This document shows, piece by piece, positions 9,023-18,808 of a stretch of DNA of 64,000 nt (position 1 is its first letter; every line of letters starts with the position of its first letter). A model generated the notes under the pieces. It had not been told where the DNA came from and made no database searches. It worked only from the letters and a program-made list of their open reading frames with translations. The DNA comes from Arthrobacter_N sp051262515 (GTDB lineage Bacteria; Actinomycetota; Actinomycetes; Actinomycetales; Micrococcaceae). The DNA lies in assembly GCF_051262515.1 (NCBI RefSeq), contig NZ_JBIMER010000004.1:173458-237457 (forward strand). Reading direction: 5' to 3'. The translations under genes and the position numbers were made by a program.

Positions 9023-10908
9023 GAAACTGCTGAACAATTTTCCAGGTTTAAGGCGCGCCTCCGGCGTTTCGGGCCGTGGTCATTAAGAGGTCATTAAGGC
9101 TTGATGAATGCAAGGATTTGAGCAGGCCCAACGCGAGTTGTTGGATGTGCAGGCACTGGCCGGGGAGTTGTTGGCTCCGGGCAGTGCCTTCGCGTTTCTG
9201 GCCGAGCACCGGGAGCGGTTGTTTCCGGACTCGATGATGGAAGACCTGTTCCCGGTGCGCCGCGGCAGGCCTTCGATTCCGGCTTCGGTGATCGGCTCGG
9301 TCCTGGTCCTCCAGGTCTTGGAGGGCCTGTCTGACCGCGGGACCGCGGAGGCTTTGACCTTTGACCTGCGGTGGAAGGCGGCCTGCGGTTTCGGGCTCAC
9401 CCAAGCCGCGTTCCATGCCTCCACGCTCACGTATTGGCGCAAGCGCCTGGCCGCCAGCGAACGTCCCCACCGGATCATGGAGGCCGTGTTCGAGGTCGTC
9501 ACCGAAACCGGGTTCCTTGCCGGCAAGCGCCGGCGTGCCGTGGACTCGACCGTGCTCGATGACGCGGTGGCCAGGCAGGACACCGTCACGCAGCTCATTG
9601 CCGCGATCCGCCGCTTCGGCCGCGACGTCCCCGAGGCAGCTACCCTGTTGGCCGTCCATGCCACCAGGTACGACTATTCGAGGGTCGGGAAGCCGGACAT
9701 TGCCTGGGACGACAGGGAAGCCAAGGAAGCCTTGGTGTCGGTGTTGGTCAACGACGCGCTCGCGTTGCTGGACGCTGTCGACCCCGAGTCCTTGGAAGCC
9801 AAGGCCAGTGAGTCCTTTGCGTTGCTGGCCCTGGTGGCCGGTCAGGACGTGGAACCGGCCGAAGGGTCCGACGGCACCGACGGGCGGTGGCGCATCGCCC
9901 GCAGGGTCGCCAAGGACCGGATCATTTCGGTGGTGGATCCCGAGGCCCGGCACGCGCACAAGTCCCGCTCGGCCTTGCGCGATGGATACAAGGCCCACAT
10001 CGTGGGCGAACCGGAAACCGGGATCTATACCAGCGGGGCCGTGACGAAGGCCGGCGGTCCGGGCTCCGGAGATGCCGAGGCCGGAATCCAGTTGCTGGGC
10101 ACCGACCCCTCCATCCCCACCACCGACACCGCGGCCGCGACCGGGGACGGGGACGGGGAACGGTTCCAGGTGCTCGGCGATTCGGCCTACGGCTCCGGGA
10201 ACATGCTCGAGGCCCCGGAAACCGCCGGACATGAATCGGTGGTCAAGCCCAGGCCGCTGCGTCCGGCCGTCACCGGTGGGTACGTCTTGGATGACTTCGC
10301 CTACGACCCGGAAAAGCAGACCCTCACATGCCCCAACGCCGTGGTGCGCAAGATCAGCGCCAAGGGCAACGTGAACTTCGGCGCCGCTTGCAAGGGCTGC
10401 CCGCTGCGGCAGATGTGCACGAAGGCGAAGAAGGGCCGCAAGGTCGTCATCACCGAACACCACGGCAGGCAACGCGCCCACCGGGCCGCGGCCAAGGACA
10501 CCGGGTTCCAACACGACTACCGGGCCTACCGGCCGTTGATTGAACGATCCATTGCCTGGCTGGTCGCCGGGGGCAACCGGCGCCTGAGATACCGGGGGAC
10601 GGTCAAGAACAACGCCTGGTTGCAGACCCGTTTGGCGGGCCTGAACCTTCGGCGACTGCTGAAACTGGGTCTCACCCGCCAAGAAGGGGCGTGGATCCTG
10701 GCCTGAGACCCCGGCAGGGGTGGGATCCGGGACCGTAACCCGCCACGGAGCCCGGTAACCGCCCATGGATGGCACCGAAAACGATCCCCAACCCAAAACC
10801 GGTGATCGAAAAGCCGTGGGCCACCAAGGCTCCCAACGCCAAGGAAGACCGGCCCGGTACAAAAACACCCGAACCGGCCCTCCAAAAGACCACTAAATCA
10901 ACAGCATC
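9023..10908. mobile_element. IS1182-family insertion sequence
   Basis: About 1.9 kb with one transposase gene. The ends form an imperfect inverted repeat (left GAAACTGCTGA, right reverse complement GATGCTGTTGA, 8 of 11 match). Each is flanked by the palindrome CTAG (9019-9022 and 10909-10912), which fits a 4-base target duplication. Confidence 0.75.
9108..10706 (+). CDS. IS1182-family transposase
   Basis: 532 residues, full length for the family. The N-terminal domain contains RRGRPSIPASVIGSVLVLQ and LTYWRKRLA, typical of IS1182-type DDE transposases. A first catalytic Asp is likely in RRAVDSTVLDDAV and a second in VLGDSAYGSG. A cysteine cluster (CPNAVV, CKGCPLRQMC) comes before the C-terminal RPLIERSIAWLVAGGNRRLRYRG, which carries the final acidic residue. 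The frame is intact and the element has both ends, so it may be active. Confidence 0.9.
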   Translation: MQGFEQAQRELLDVQALAGELLAPGSAFAFLAEHRERLFPDSMMEDLFPVRRGRPSIPASVIGSVLVLQVLEGLSDRGTAEALTFDLRWKAACGFGLTQAAFHASTLTYWRKRLAASERPHRIMEAVFEVVTETGFLAGKRRRAVDSTVLDDAVARQDTVTQLIAAIRRFGRDVPEAATLLAVHATRYDYSRVGKPDIAWDDREAKEALVSVLVNDALALLDAVDPESLEAKASESFALLALVAGQDVEPAEGSDGTDGRWRIARRVAKDRIISVVDPEARHAHKSRSALRDGYKAHIVGEPETGIYTSGAVTKAGGPGSGDAEAGIQLLGTDPSIPTTDTAAATGDGDGERFQVLGDSAYGSGNMLEAPETAGHESVVKPRPLRPAVTGGYVLDDFAYDPEKQTLTCPNAVVRKISAKGNVNFGAACKGCPLRQMCTKAKKGRKVVITEHHGRQRAHRAAAKDTGFQHDYRAYRPLIERSIAWLVAGGNRRLRYRGTVKNNAWLQTRLAGLNLRRLLKLGLTRQEGAWILA

Positions 10909-10950
10909 CTAGTCTGCACTGAGCGTAGGCGGGGTGGGTTGGAGGCTCGA

Positions 10951-11922
10951 TCAGTTCCTGTTGAGGCCGAATGTCCGGGTCATCAGCGCCGCCTTGTAGT
11001 GTGACTCGGCTGCGTTCACCTCCGAGGAGGGCGTGCTGGGCCCGAACACGCGGAGGAGGCTGAACACGAAGTGTCGGGCGTGGTCCGCCTTCGCCCCGGC
11101 TGCGGCCCCGGGCGCGCTGTACCGTGCCAGTTCGCGGAGGGCGACGTTGCCGCCGTGGCCGTCACGCGCGTAGGCCGTCCACCGGCCGAGGATCCGTTCG
11201 GCACCGTCCGCCTTGCCGACGTATTGCTTCCCGTTGGTGGAGTCCGTGATGAGGTAGATCCCTTGGACCTCCGACAGGGCAACACGCCAGTCGGCGTACC
11301 GAGGATCCTCCACCATGTCCCGCAGCTGCTGGTGGGTGAGCAACACGCCGTCGAACCCCGGGAAAGGCACCTTGTCCCGGTCGGCGATCTCCAACACCGG
11401 CATGCGCGCGGCGCTCGGAGAGACGGCGCTCCGGTGCCAGCTGCGGGGGTTGTCCCATTCGACCACGAGCCGGTCACTAGGGGGCGCCAGGAAGCCGGTT
11501 GGGCGCAGGTCGAAGGACCGGTACTCCTCAGTACGCTCCGCGCCCACCTCGCCGTGGTTCTCGAAGGCGCCCCAGAGTCGGGAACGGCGCTGGCCGTCGG
11601 CGACGAGGACCACCCAGTACCGGGGAGGATCCGCGGGGAAGCGGCGAGGCGAGATGTCCTAGGCTCTGGTGTAGGCGAGGACCCGTTCCTCGGTCAGGTC
11701 CTCCGGTCCACGCAGAGCATGCGCGTCACCCGGCTTGAAGGCGTGGCGGATGACGTGGACGTCCTCCGGCCTGACCGCCGGGTCATGGTCCGCGCCCATG
11801 CCCGCGAGCACATGACCAAGGGTAAGGGTAAGGGTAAGGGTAAGGGACGCACGAGAAACCGGCCCGGCAGGGACCGCCGTCTCCGCAGGCGCGTCGGGAG
11901 CAAGGGATTGCAGATCAGACAC
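10951..11922 (-). pseudogene. GIY-YIG nuclease-superfamily gene interrupted by an in-frame amber codon
   Basis: Reading from GTG at 11922, the frame runs LTLGHVLAGMG, VHVIRHAFKPGD and LTEERVLAYTRA, meets TAG at 11661-11659, then continues in the same frame through DISPRRFPADPPRYWVVLVADGQ to the end at 10951. The C-terminal half has the GIY-YIG motifs: GIYLITD, NGKQYVGKADG, the helix GRWTAYARDGH and the catalytic Glu in NAAESHYKAAL. A single C-to-T change (CAG to TAG) would explain the break. The downstream part alone keeps a complete GIY-YIG domain and could be made from an internal start near 11613. A hexamer repeat lies near the start of the gene. Confidence 0.8.
11818..11846. repeat. AAGGGT hexamer repeat (about 4.8 copies)
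   Basis: Perfect tandem AAGGGT units near the 5' end of the broken GIY-YIG gene, where the minus strand would encode alternating Leu-Thr. Because the unit is six bases, copy-number change would keep the reading frame. Confidence 0.9.
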
Positions 11923-12230
11923 GGGAACACCATATGCCACCGGCTCAGGCGTTCCCGCGGTGAGTTGACCACGAAGGTCTATTTCGCCGTGGACGCGCGC
12001 GGCTTGCCCGGCGCGGTGGTCGCACCCTGAGAGCCCAGTCATGACGTGGCGATGCTGCGAGACAGCACTACACCGAAAGTCTCGCCGGGCTCATGGAGCG
12101 AGCTTCCAAGAAGGAACCTTTACAAGGCAGACGAAAACGAATAAGTGGCGAATAAGTGGCAAGAGATCAGTTTCGGCTGTGTAACCGTGTACCCGGCACC
12201 CACAAAAAACCTAGTCAGTGGTCACTATGA

Positions 12231-12268
12231 GGAGCCCCCTACCGGATTCGAACCGGTGACCCCCTGTC
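12231..12268 (-). other. Attachment-site scar: 3' end of a tRNA gene (tRNA-Thr-like)
   Basis: The minus strand reads a T-arm (ACCGG TTCGAAT CCGGT, perfect 5-base stem and 7-base loop) followed by an acceptor strand AGGGGGC and TCC. Upstream, a possible anticodon-stem strand CAGGG and a four-base GGTC variable loop are present, but the matching 5' half of a tRNA is absent. Actinobacterial tRNA-Thr genes end very similarly. An isolated tRNA 3' end facing an integrase gene is the classic junction of an integrated element. Homology stops toward higher coordinates, so the element lies to the right. Confidence 0.65.
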
Positions 12269-12299
12269 ACCGGTACAAGATGTTGAGGCCGTCCTGGTA

Positions 12300-12819
12300 C
12301 TAGCGGCCCAATGGGCGGTTTTGCCCCCTTACGGCGCCACGTAGGGGCAGGGCGACGCAGTACTGACAGCCCAGGTATCCCGGGAAGTCCCACAATCTCC
12401 CTCGTGCTCCCGGGATTATTGGCTCATAAGTGGCTTCTGGCGCCACAATGGTGGACGCCTCGCGTTGGCAGTCAAGCACGTGACCCTAAGATCCGTCCGC
12501 AGCTTCAGGCTTCCATTTCTCGATTTCAGCGTCCGCAGCGATGAACCAAATAACTTCAAAGGCGGCGTGACGCCCGTCGTTCGTTCGGCTCCTTCACCGC
12601 TTGGACGGCACCCATGTGAGCACGCCCCCGCTGACTTGACCGGGCAAGTCCCATCCGTACAGGACGAAGGAGAACGGTCGTGGGCGTTCCGTATCCCTGG
12701 TGCCCTGGAATGGCCTTCAGAGCCGGGACCACTGTCGCCAAAGTGTCACGAAGTCGCCGTGACGATCCACTCCCGCGCAGCGCGAGAACCAGACCCGGAA
12801 ACCACCGCTCACTAAGATC
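12300..12819. other. Leader region between attachment scar and excisionase gene
   Basis: About 520 bases with no convincing gene. It probably holds the attachment arm-binding sites and the promoter of the excisionase/integrase pair, but no clear repeat was seen. Confidence 0.35.
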
Positions 12820-13023
12820 ATGGACAAGACGATCAACAATACGAACCTACTATCGCGGGCAGAGACTGCAAGGTGGCTGCACCAGTCACCCAAGACGCTC
12901 ACAAATTGGGCTTCTTCCGGGATTGGTCCTCCCTATCGCCGGATCGGACGGGCAGCGCTCTATCTCGAAAGCGACCTCATCAGCTGGATGGAAGCCCAGC
13001 AGCTCGTCGAAGAAGTCGCCTGA
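12820..13023 (+). CDS. Excisionase/AlpA-like helix-turn-helix protein
   Basis: 67 residues containing LLSRAETARWLHQSPKTLTNWASSGIGPPYRRIG, the winged helix-turn-helix of AlpA/MerR-type excisionases. Such proteins bend attachment-site DNA and set the direction of integrase action. The stop TGA shares one base with the ATG of the integrase (TGATG), so the two are translationally coupled. Confidence 0.85.
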   Translation: MDKTINNTNLLSRAETARWLHQSPKTLTNWASSGIGPPYRRIGRAALYLESDLISWMEAQQLVEEVA

Positions 13024-14264
13024 TGTCCCGCGAGCGGAAGCCGGTCGGCGAGATCGGCAAGGTCGTACTCATCGAGTTGGACACGAAGAAGTGGAAGGCT
13101 ACGGGTCGCTACCGGGGCCGGGACGGCTTGCTGCACCGGGCCAGCGCCGAGGGCACCTCGCGGGACAGGGCGACGGCTGAACTGCGTCGCACTGCGCTGA
13201 AACGCGCGGGAAAAAGCGATGGGCTGGGCAAGAAATCCCCAACTGTAAAAGACGCCATGGCCGGCTGGGTGGAGGGACTCAACGTCGTGGAGAAGGACGC
13301 CGTCGTCAAGCCCTCGGGCTTCATTACGCCCGCTACATTCCGGCAATACACACACTCGGCGGCCGTCGTTAACGCCTTGCTGGGAAACGTCCTTCTAGCA
13401 GATCTCGAGCCACTGGTCATCGAGACATCCCTGGCAAGTCTGGTTGATCGAGACGGGTCCTCTGGGGCTTCAAAGGCAAGAATGGCGCTTGTTGTGTTGC
13501 GGCTGACTCTCGCGCAGACCAAACGGCTTCGCCTCCTCCCCGATAATCCTGCGCGAGACGTGCGGCTTCCCCGCCCTCGCAGGAATCCCCCAGAAGCCCC
13601 GACTGTGGAGGCTGTGGAGCTGCTACGCGAACTGATCGAACTACGCAAGAATGCGAGGATGCCTGGCCCTGTTCCGAATGCGCGGCTGGGACAGGTTGTG
13701 GATCTCATCCTGGGAACAAGCATGCGTATCAGCGAAGTCATGGCACTTCGCTGGGCGGACATCGACTTCGAAGAACGGCGACTCACCTGCAGTGGAGCGA
13801 TGATCGAAGGGCAAGGACCGATGTACCGGCAGTCCTACGGAAAGAACAGCAAGGCATTCCGGACTATGGCCCTCCCGGATTTTGCTTGGCGCAGCCTTGA
13901 GTCGATCCGGTCGGAGTTCGATCCTGCCCCCGCTACCGCACCGGTCTTTCAAACCCGTACCGGTAGCTTCACCGCTCCTTCGGCAATCCGGCGGCCACTG
14001 CGCGCACTCTCCGCTTTCGCGAACTCGATCGAGTTCGGCCGTATCGGGCCCGTGAATCCCCATGCCTATCGCAAAGCCGTTGCCACGTTGCTCGCAAAGC
14101 ACGCTGGACTTCCGGCTGCCCAAGAGCAACTGGGCCACGAGGATGAAGACACGACTCGCGTCCACTATGTGGCACCGGCGGACGAAATCACCGATCGCAG
14201 CGAACTCTTGTCGGCGTTCGCGCCTCGTCCTAAATCGACAAGTGGAGGCAGCGGACCGAAGTGA
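13023..14264 (+). CDS. Tyrosine-recombinase integrase
   Basis: 413 residues from the ATG at 13023, chosen because it overlaps the excisionase stop. A longer open frame begins at 12873 but lies inside the excisionase gene. The N-terminal region is an arm-binding plus core-binding (SAM-like) domain. The catalytic set is complete: Arg in TSMRISEVMALRW, HxxR in NPHAYRK, His in QLGHEDEDTT and the nucleophile Tyr in RVHYVAP. It should act on the tRNA-derived site at 12231-12268. The protein looks intact. Confidence 0.93.
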   Translation: MSRERKPVGEIGKVVLIELDTKKWKATGRYRGRDGLLHRASAEGTSRDRATAELRRTALKRAGKSDGLGKKSPTVKDAMAGWVEGLNVVEKDAVVKPSGFITPATFRQYTHSAAVVNALLGNVLLADLEPLVIETSLASLVDRDGSSGASKARMALVVLRLTLAQTKRLRLLPDNPARDVRLPRPRRNPPEAPTVEAVELLRELIELRKNARMPGPVPNARLGQVVDLILGTSMRISEVMALRWADIDFEERRLTCSGAMIEGQGPMYRQSYGKNSKAFRTMALPDFAWRSLESIRSEFDPAPATAPVFQTRTGSFTAPSAIRRPLRALSAFANSIEFGRIGPVNPHAYRKAVATLLAKHAGLPAAQEQLGHEDEDTTRVHYVAPADEITDRSELLSAFAPRPKSTSGGSGPK

Positions 14265-14572
14265 ACGAGCGTTTCGTGTCGTGGCGCGCGGCCGAAGGGC
14301 CTAAGGCAAGGACTCACGGCGGAATGCCGCATTCGCTATGGCTACTACCGTGCTATTGGCATGGCGTATGCCGCGGTGCCACCCCACCAAACATCACGCG
14401 GCGGGCGGAGCAACTGCCTATGGCTTCACCTTCATGCCCCGTTGCGCGAGCCCAAATGGCGAACTACCGTCGGGTGCCCGGGCAAGGCCGCTGCAAGTGG
14501 CGGAGTTCGCGAAGCTCCGTGCGCCCCCGACCTCGCAAGATGGACGGGCAACGCATGCCTAGGGGGTGCCTG
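14265..14572. other. Convergent intergenic stretch
   Basis: Between the stops of the integrase and the large ATPase gene. No gene, and no clear strong terminator hairpin, was seen. Confidence 0.35.
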
Positions 14573-17500
14573 CTAATTTTCGCTCCTATCGAAAACTGCA
14601 GACTCCCCAGCAAAAGCAAGCTCCATGTGGGCTTTGGCCAGTAGCAGGCGCCCTTTCCCGTCCTTCACCAATCGGAGCGGGTCGGAGAGTCTGGTGACTT
14701 GCGGACTTGCCGTGTCCACACTGGTCACACGGTAAATGTAGTAGCGTTCGCGATGGAAGCTCGCCTCAACGAGCTCTGAGTGCGAGATATAGAACGGAGC
14801 ACCTGGAGCGGATCCTTTCGTGGATTTCACCTCGATGTAGATTACCTGGCCGTCTGCATCGATGCTTTTCAGGTCGAAAGGCGACAGTTCGTCGGTTTCT
14901 GACACCCAAATCGCGAGGTCGGGGTTCTTGCCGAGCCCACGCAGCCGCGCGCGTTCGGCCATATATGCAATCTTCTCGCCGCGCTTCCCGACGCGACGGT
15001 TGTCCTCAACATCTCCAATGGAAGGTGCAGTCGAGATCACGGCGCCCCCTCGGCTATCAAAGTGTCGCGTCGCGCCTACGGTCGTTTCGAAAGGCTCAGG
15101 TTCACCCTCTGTAATACGCAGCGATTCATAGTCAACGTCCGGGACGCTCACAGTGACCTCATGGCCTCCGCCTTCTGACGCTGGCGTCGCGCGAGCACTG
15201 GGCGCGGCATCGCTTAGGGATGGCATGCCTTGGGCCGCACCCAATCCCGCACCACTTGAACGACTCGCGCGTTCGCCACTGAGCGCAGGGGCTAGGTCAT
15301 CGAGCACGTTACCAATGTCTTCTTCGAGCTTAATCTCGAGTCCGAGCTGATGCCGCGCATCGTCGATGTCCGCCGCCGGGATATGTCGATCAGCCATCAT
15401 TCGGTCGCGGTCCTCAATGGACGTAGTCAGGAGCATCGTAATGGCATCAGAGAGGGCAGGCACACCCAGATATTGGGCCAGTTGGCGCCCCAGGGGGAAC
15501 CAGTGTGGCTGGCCCTCCTCGAGTTCAAGATAGGCCGTTCCGACGCTGCCCCGCCTTGTGCCTTCCTGCCCCTTGCGCACAGCGATATAGCAAACAGCAT
15601 CACCACGCTCGACCTCGATGCCGTCGTAGGCGTACTGCAGAGCAAGCCGATCGCAGACGATAAGTTCAAGATGGTTGAGTGCGCGTCGTGCCGAACTCTC
15701 AGCCCTGGCATTCTCGGAACGTACCAACGCCAGAATGTAAGGCTTGATGTCGCGAATTTTCCTTCGCACCTGGTCAAGCGCAGAGCCTTGTGTGTGTTCC
15801 CCATATGGCACCGCTATCGTCTCCACGACGTCATCCAATTTCGATAGTGACAGGTACCGAGTTAGCCGACTGAGCCCCGCCTCGGCTGCCAAAACGGGAC
15901 GCTGGCGCTCCCAAGTGTCGCGAAGGAGGGGGTCCTCCGCATACGGCGGTTGTGCAATGAAACGCTTCGCGCCCTGGAAACTCGCCAAGAGACGGACACT
16001 GTCCGGCTTTGGGTGCAACTCGGTGTCATCGGCCAGCACGTCATTGAGCGTGCGCTGTATGTAACGAGCAGACAGTTCTGTTTCACGACTTATTTCACCC
16101 GATCCGCCCGCTTCCTCCCCGACGCTACTGAGTAGAATGAGTAAATCTCTGACCTTGGGACGTGCGGCATCTGTCAGCCGCAGGGCCCCAGCCATTGCAG
16201 CGCCACCACGAGTCTGGAACATCGCCGCACTTATTCGCGGGATTCGCTCCTTGATGTGTCGTGGCGTTTCTTGGGATTCGATCCAAGCCTCCTCTGGACA
16301 GACCACGTCGGCCACACCGGCCCGGGCGACCGGCACCCATGCGCGACTGCCGAGAACGTAGGCTAAGAGTGACTCGCAGCGCCTATCCCGCTCCCCCACA
16401 TGACTGCCATGAATACAGTGGAAGATAGCCGTCATCTCCGGTTCGAAGACGTTGCCCCAGCTCAGGCCCAATTGCTTCCAGAGAGCAATCAGTCTCACTG
16501 GATCTTTAGACTCGACGAGCTCAAGTAGCCGGTCTAGCACGATCGAGCGTTTTAACTGTTGAGACGCAGGGTGTCCCTGGGGACATCTGGCTGCCTCCGC
16601 GACCGCAGGGTGGCTCAGCCACTCTTTGAAAACTGGTCCACGATGGGGATGCCGGATGCCGTCGACCATGAACGAGGCCCTCTCGGCCGCCTGCGCCACA
16701 TCCAGTCTTGGGTGATCCGCGACTCCTAGCATTCGGTAGAAGCTCCGATCCGTTTCCCTCTCGTCCGATTCAAGCGGTGCGGCAATATCGAGGAAGTCGG
16801 TCTGGCGGAACGGCCCGTAGATGGTCTCTAAGTCCTCGGACCCGGTCCATGAGGCATCGAAATAAAGCTCTCCGCCGGCACGCAAGCCCCGCGCCGATCC
16901 ATCTGATGAACGGGCCGGAAGCAGCACCCGGGAAAGGCCCTGCGCTAGGTCCTCGCTGCCCGAGAGGCGGACAGCATGATAGGCGCGCAAGCCGACCATG
17001 GCTCGGGCACGCTCTGTCGGATCCGCGTCCGGATCGGCCAGGATGCCGATGAGGAATTCCCGTATTAGTTCGCGCCATTCGAACGACTTCACCCCCAGTT
17101 CACGAAGAAGGCTCTCGGCGCCATCCACGTCCGGCATCTCTGCGATTGGCACAGGGATGTCATGCGGAATTGCGGAGTCTCCACGCACCCGGGGAAGAAA
17201 TACGGGGCCATCGGCCGGCGCGAGAAGGTCGCCGTTCGTGCTCAGGACGCTCGGCAACTTCCTGAGGGCCGCGACCAACGACAGTCCGAGCGAGTTCCGC
17301 CAGTCCACCAGGAATTCGTAATAGGCGTCGAGAGTCGTCCTCGTAGGTTGCCGAAGATGGGCGAGGAACTCGGAGAGGCGCATTTCCTCCACACCAAGCC
17401 CCAAGAGGAAAACGCGCACCGGCTCAAGTGCCTCAACGTCGGGACGAAGCGTGCGGCTCCGATGCAAGTCCGCCACAGCGTGGGCCGCCGCGAGACTCGG

Positions 17501-18808
17501 AAGCTTTCTCGGCAACAACTGCATGTCGCCGGGCATCTGCAAAGCGGCTCCCTCGATAGATGGAAGAAACGGTGTGCGCGATAGTGCCCGACACCATCGT
17601 TCTCGAAGCCGTGTCGCTGATCCCGAAGTCGGTTCAGACAGCGTCGGTACCAGCGCCTGAATGGCCTGCTTGCTAGCACCGGTTCGACCGATGAGGTCCG
17701 CCGCGACTGTCTCGGCTAGGAAGGCGGCCACTTCCTCGAGCAAGTACCCGTTGTATGCCACTGCCTCAGGGGTGCTGGCGAGCTGTCTTCGGTCCATACT
17801 GAGGGCCCATTCGGCATGAATCGCGAGGTGGGTTCCGGGCCGCTCATCGGTGGGGAAATAGACATGCAATGGGAAGGACTCCTCCAGGCTGGGGTACCCG
17901 GAAGCGTCCAAAGGGACCGCGACAGCGAGGCTGACGCCCCCAATCTCAGCCCATGCGGCTCCCAGAGGCGCCAAAATGCTCGCGTCCGGGGCAACTTCGC
18001 CTCGGTAGATCAGCCACTCCTCATCACGATCTTCGATCTCTAGCAACACGTGCTCCACCGGGCCATCACTGTCGCGGCTGACTTCGACCGCAAAATCAGC
18101 GTGCGTACCCCTGAGCTCGAGGTGGTCCACACCGTGCAGGAAAAGCAATAGCCGTGGCAGGAGGTTTGCCACGAGGTGATCAGCTACGGTCTCCCTCGCG
18201 ATGCCGTCCCGAAAAGGGAGGCGAATGACAGTTGTCCATTCGGCAGCGAGCAACTCTGCTACGACGTCGACATCGGCGCCCAAGTCGCGGTCTTCAATAG
18301 GGAATGGAAAGGCGTAGACAGGGAACTTCTGTTGTTCCGGAATATTTCCGAGCTCGGCGAACACTGTCTGGCGCACCCGCTCTCCGTCGAACTGAAACGA
18401 TGCCTGCCGACTGACGACCTGAGGCCGGTCACTAATCTCTCCAACCGACTTGAATCCCAGCCCCTTATGTCCCACTGAGGTGCCAGGATCCTTCGATGAC
18501 CGGCCCAGCGAGCAGATAGCCTCGACTTGCTCCTCCCCGAACCCGAACCCGTTATCGGCAACAATCAGGGCGGTCTCGGTGAGGAGGAATGTAGCTCGCC
18601 CACGCTTGCCAGTATTCAGTGCTGCGTCATTGGCGTTCTGGAGGAGTTCGAAGGGATAGCGCCCGGAGTACTGCTGCCGCACGAGTTCCTGCGCCCCACC
18701 TCTTTCATCAAGACTCTTGAAAACTGTCTCGACCAGATCATGCTCGACTTGAACGCGTATTGACGATATTTCACGCTCGCGCAGCTTGGCCGCAACATCC
18801 ATACCCAT
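14573..18808 (-). CDS. Sacsin/HSP90-type GHKL ATPase with C-terminal DUF3883 domain
   Basis: About 1411 residues. The N-terminal 200 residues form a GHKL (HSP90/MutL-type) ATP-binding domain: N-box YPFELLQNANDAA, G1 box IVADNGFGF and the lid SVGHKGLGFKSVGE. The long middle has no recognised domain. The C-terminal 130 residues match DUF3883, with KRGEKIAYMAERARL, NPDLAIWVSETDELSPFDLKS and VIYIEVKSTKG; the Asp...Glu-x-Lys pattern resembles a PD-(D/E)XK nuclease core. The ATG at 18808 (or 18802) follows GGTGGGGG, a better ribosome site than the upstream ATG at 18871. Large sacsin-like ATPases of this type often occur in defence islands. A role in phage or plasmid restriction is inferred. The gene stands alone beside the integrase. 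Confidence 0.8.
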   Translation of the reverse strand: MGMDVAAKLREREISSIRVQVEHDLVETVFKSLDERGGAQELVRQQYSGRYPFELLQNANDAALNTGKRGRATFLLTETALIVADNGFGFGEEQVEAICSLGRSSKDPGTSVGHKGLGFKSVGEISDRPQVVSRQASFQFDGERVRQTVFAELGNIPEQQKFPVYAFPFPIEDRDLGADVDVVAELLAAEWTTVIRLPFRDGIARETVADHLVANLLPRLLLFLHGVDHLELRGTHADFAVEVSRDSDGPVEHVLLEIEDRDEEWLIYRGEVAPDASILAPLGAAWAEIGGVSLAVAVPLDASGYPSLEESFPLHVYFPTDERPGTHLAIHAEWALSMDRRQLASTPEAVAYNGYLLEEVAAFLAETVAADLIGRTGASKQAIQALVPTLSEPTSGSATRLRERWCRALSRTPFLPSIEGAALQMPGDMQLLPRKLPSLAAAHAVADLHRSRTLRPDVEALEPVRVFLLGLGVEEMRLSEFLAHLRQPTRTTLDAYYEFLVDWRNSLGLSLVAALRKLPSVLSTNGDLLAPADGPVFLPRVRGDSAIPHDIPVPIAEMPDVDGAESLLRELGVKSFEWRELIREFLIGILADPDADPTERARAMVGLRAYHAVRLSGSEDLAQGLSRVLLPARSSDGSARGLRAGGELYFDASWTGSEDLETIYGPFRQTDFLDIAAPLESDERETDRSFYRMLGVADHPRLDVAQAAERASFMVDGIRHPHRGPVFKEWLSHPAVAEAARCPQGHPASQQLKRSIVLDRLLELVESKDPVRLIALWKQLGLSWGNVFEPEMTAIFHCIHGSHVGERDRRCESLLAYVLGSRAWVPVARAGVADVVCPEEAWIESQETPRHIKERIPRISAAMFQTRGGAAMAGALRLTDAARPKVRDLLILLSSVGEEAGGSGEISRETELSARYIQRTLNDVLADDTELHPKPDSVRLLASFQGAKRFIAQPPYAEDPLLRDTWERQRPVLAAEAGLSRLTRYLSLSKLDDVVETIAVPYGEHTQGSALDQVRRKIRDIKPYILALVRSENARAESSARRALNHLELIVCDRLALQYAYDGIEVERGDAVCYIAVRKGQEGTRRGSVGTAYLELEEGQPHWFPLGRQLAQYLGVPALSDAITMLLTTSIEDRDRMMADRHIPAADIDDARHQLGLEIKLEEDIGNVLDDLAPALSGERASRSSGAGLGAAQGMPSLSDAAPSARATPASEGGGHEVTVSVPDVDYESLRITEGEPEPFETTVGATRHFDSRGGAVISTAPSIGDVEDNRRVGKRGEKIAYMAERARLRGLGKNPDLAIWVSETDELSPFDLKSIDADGQVIYIEVKSTKGSAPGAPFYISHSELVEASFHRERYYIYRVTSVDTASPQVTRLSDPLRLVKDGKGRLLLAKAHMELAFAGESAVFDRSEN

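Noticed and set aside
9048..10868. Long open minus-strand frame (606 aa) over the IS1182 element
   Set aside because: It is the mirror of the transposase gene, has low-complexity Gly/Val/Pro composition and no recognisable domain.
11818..11846. AAGGGT repeat as a telomere or linear-plasmid end
   Set aside because: It lies inside a gene and is only 29 bases long; actinobacterial linear ends use palindromes and terminal proteins instead.
12231..12300. Complete tRNA gene
   Set aside because: No 5' acceptor strand, D-arm or matching anticodon stem could be found upstream on the minus strand.
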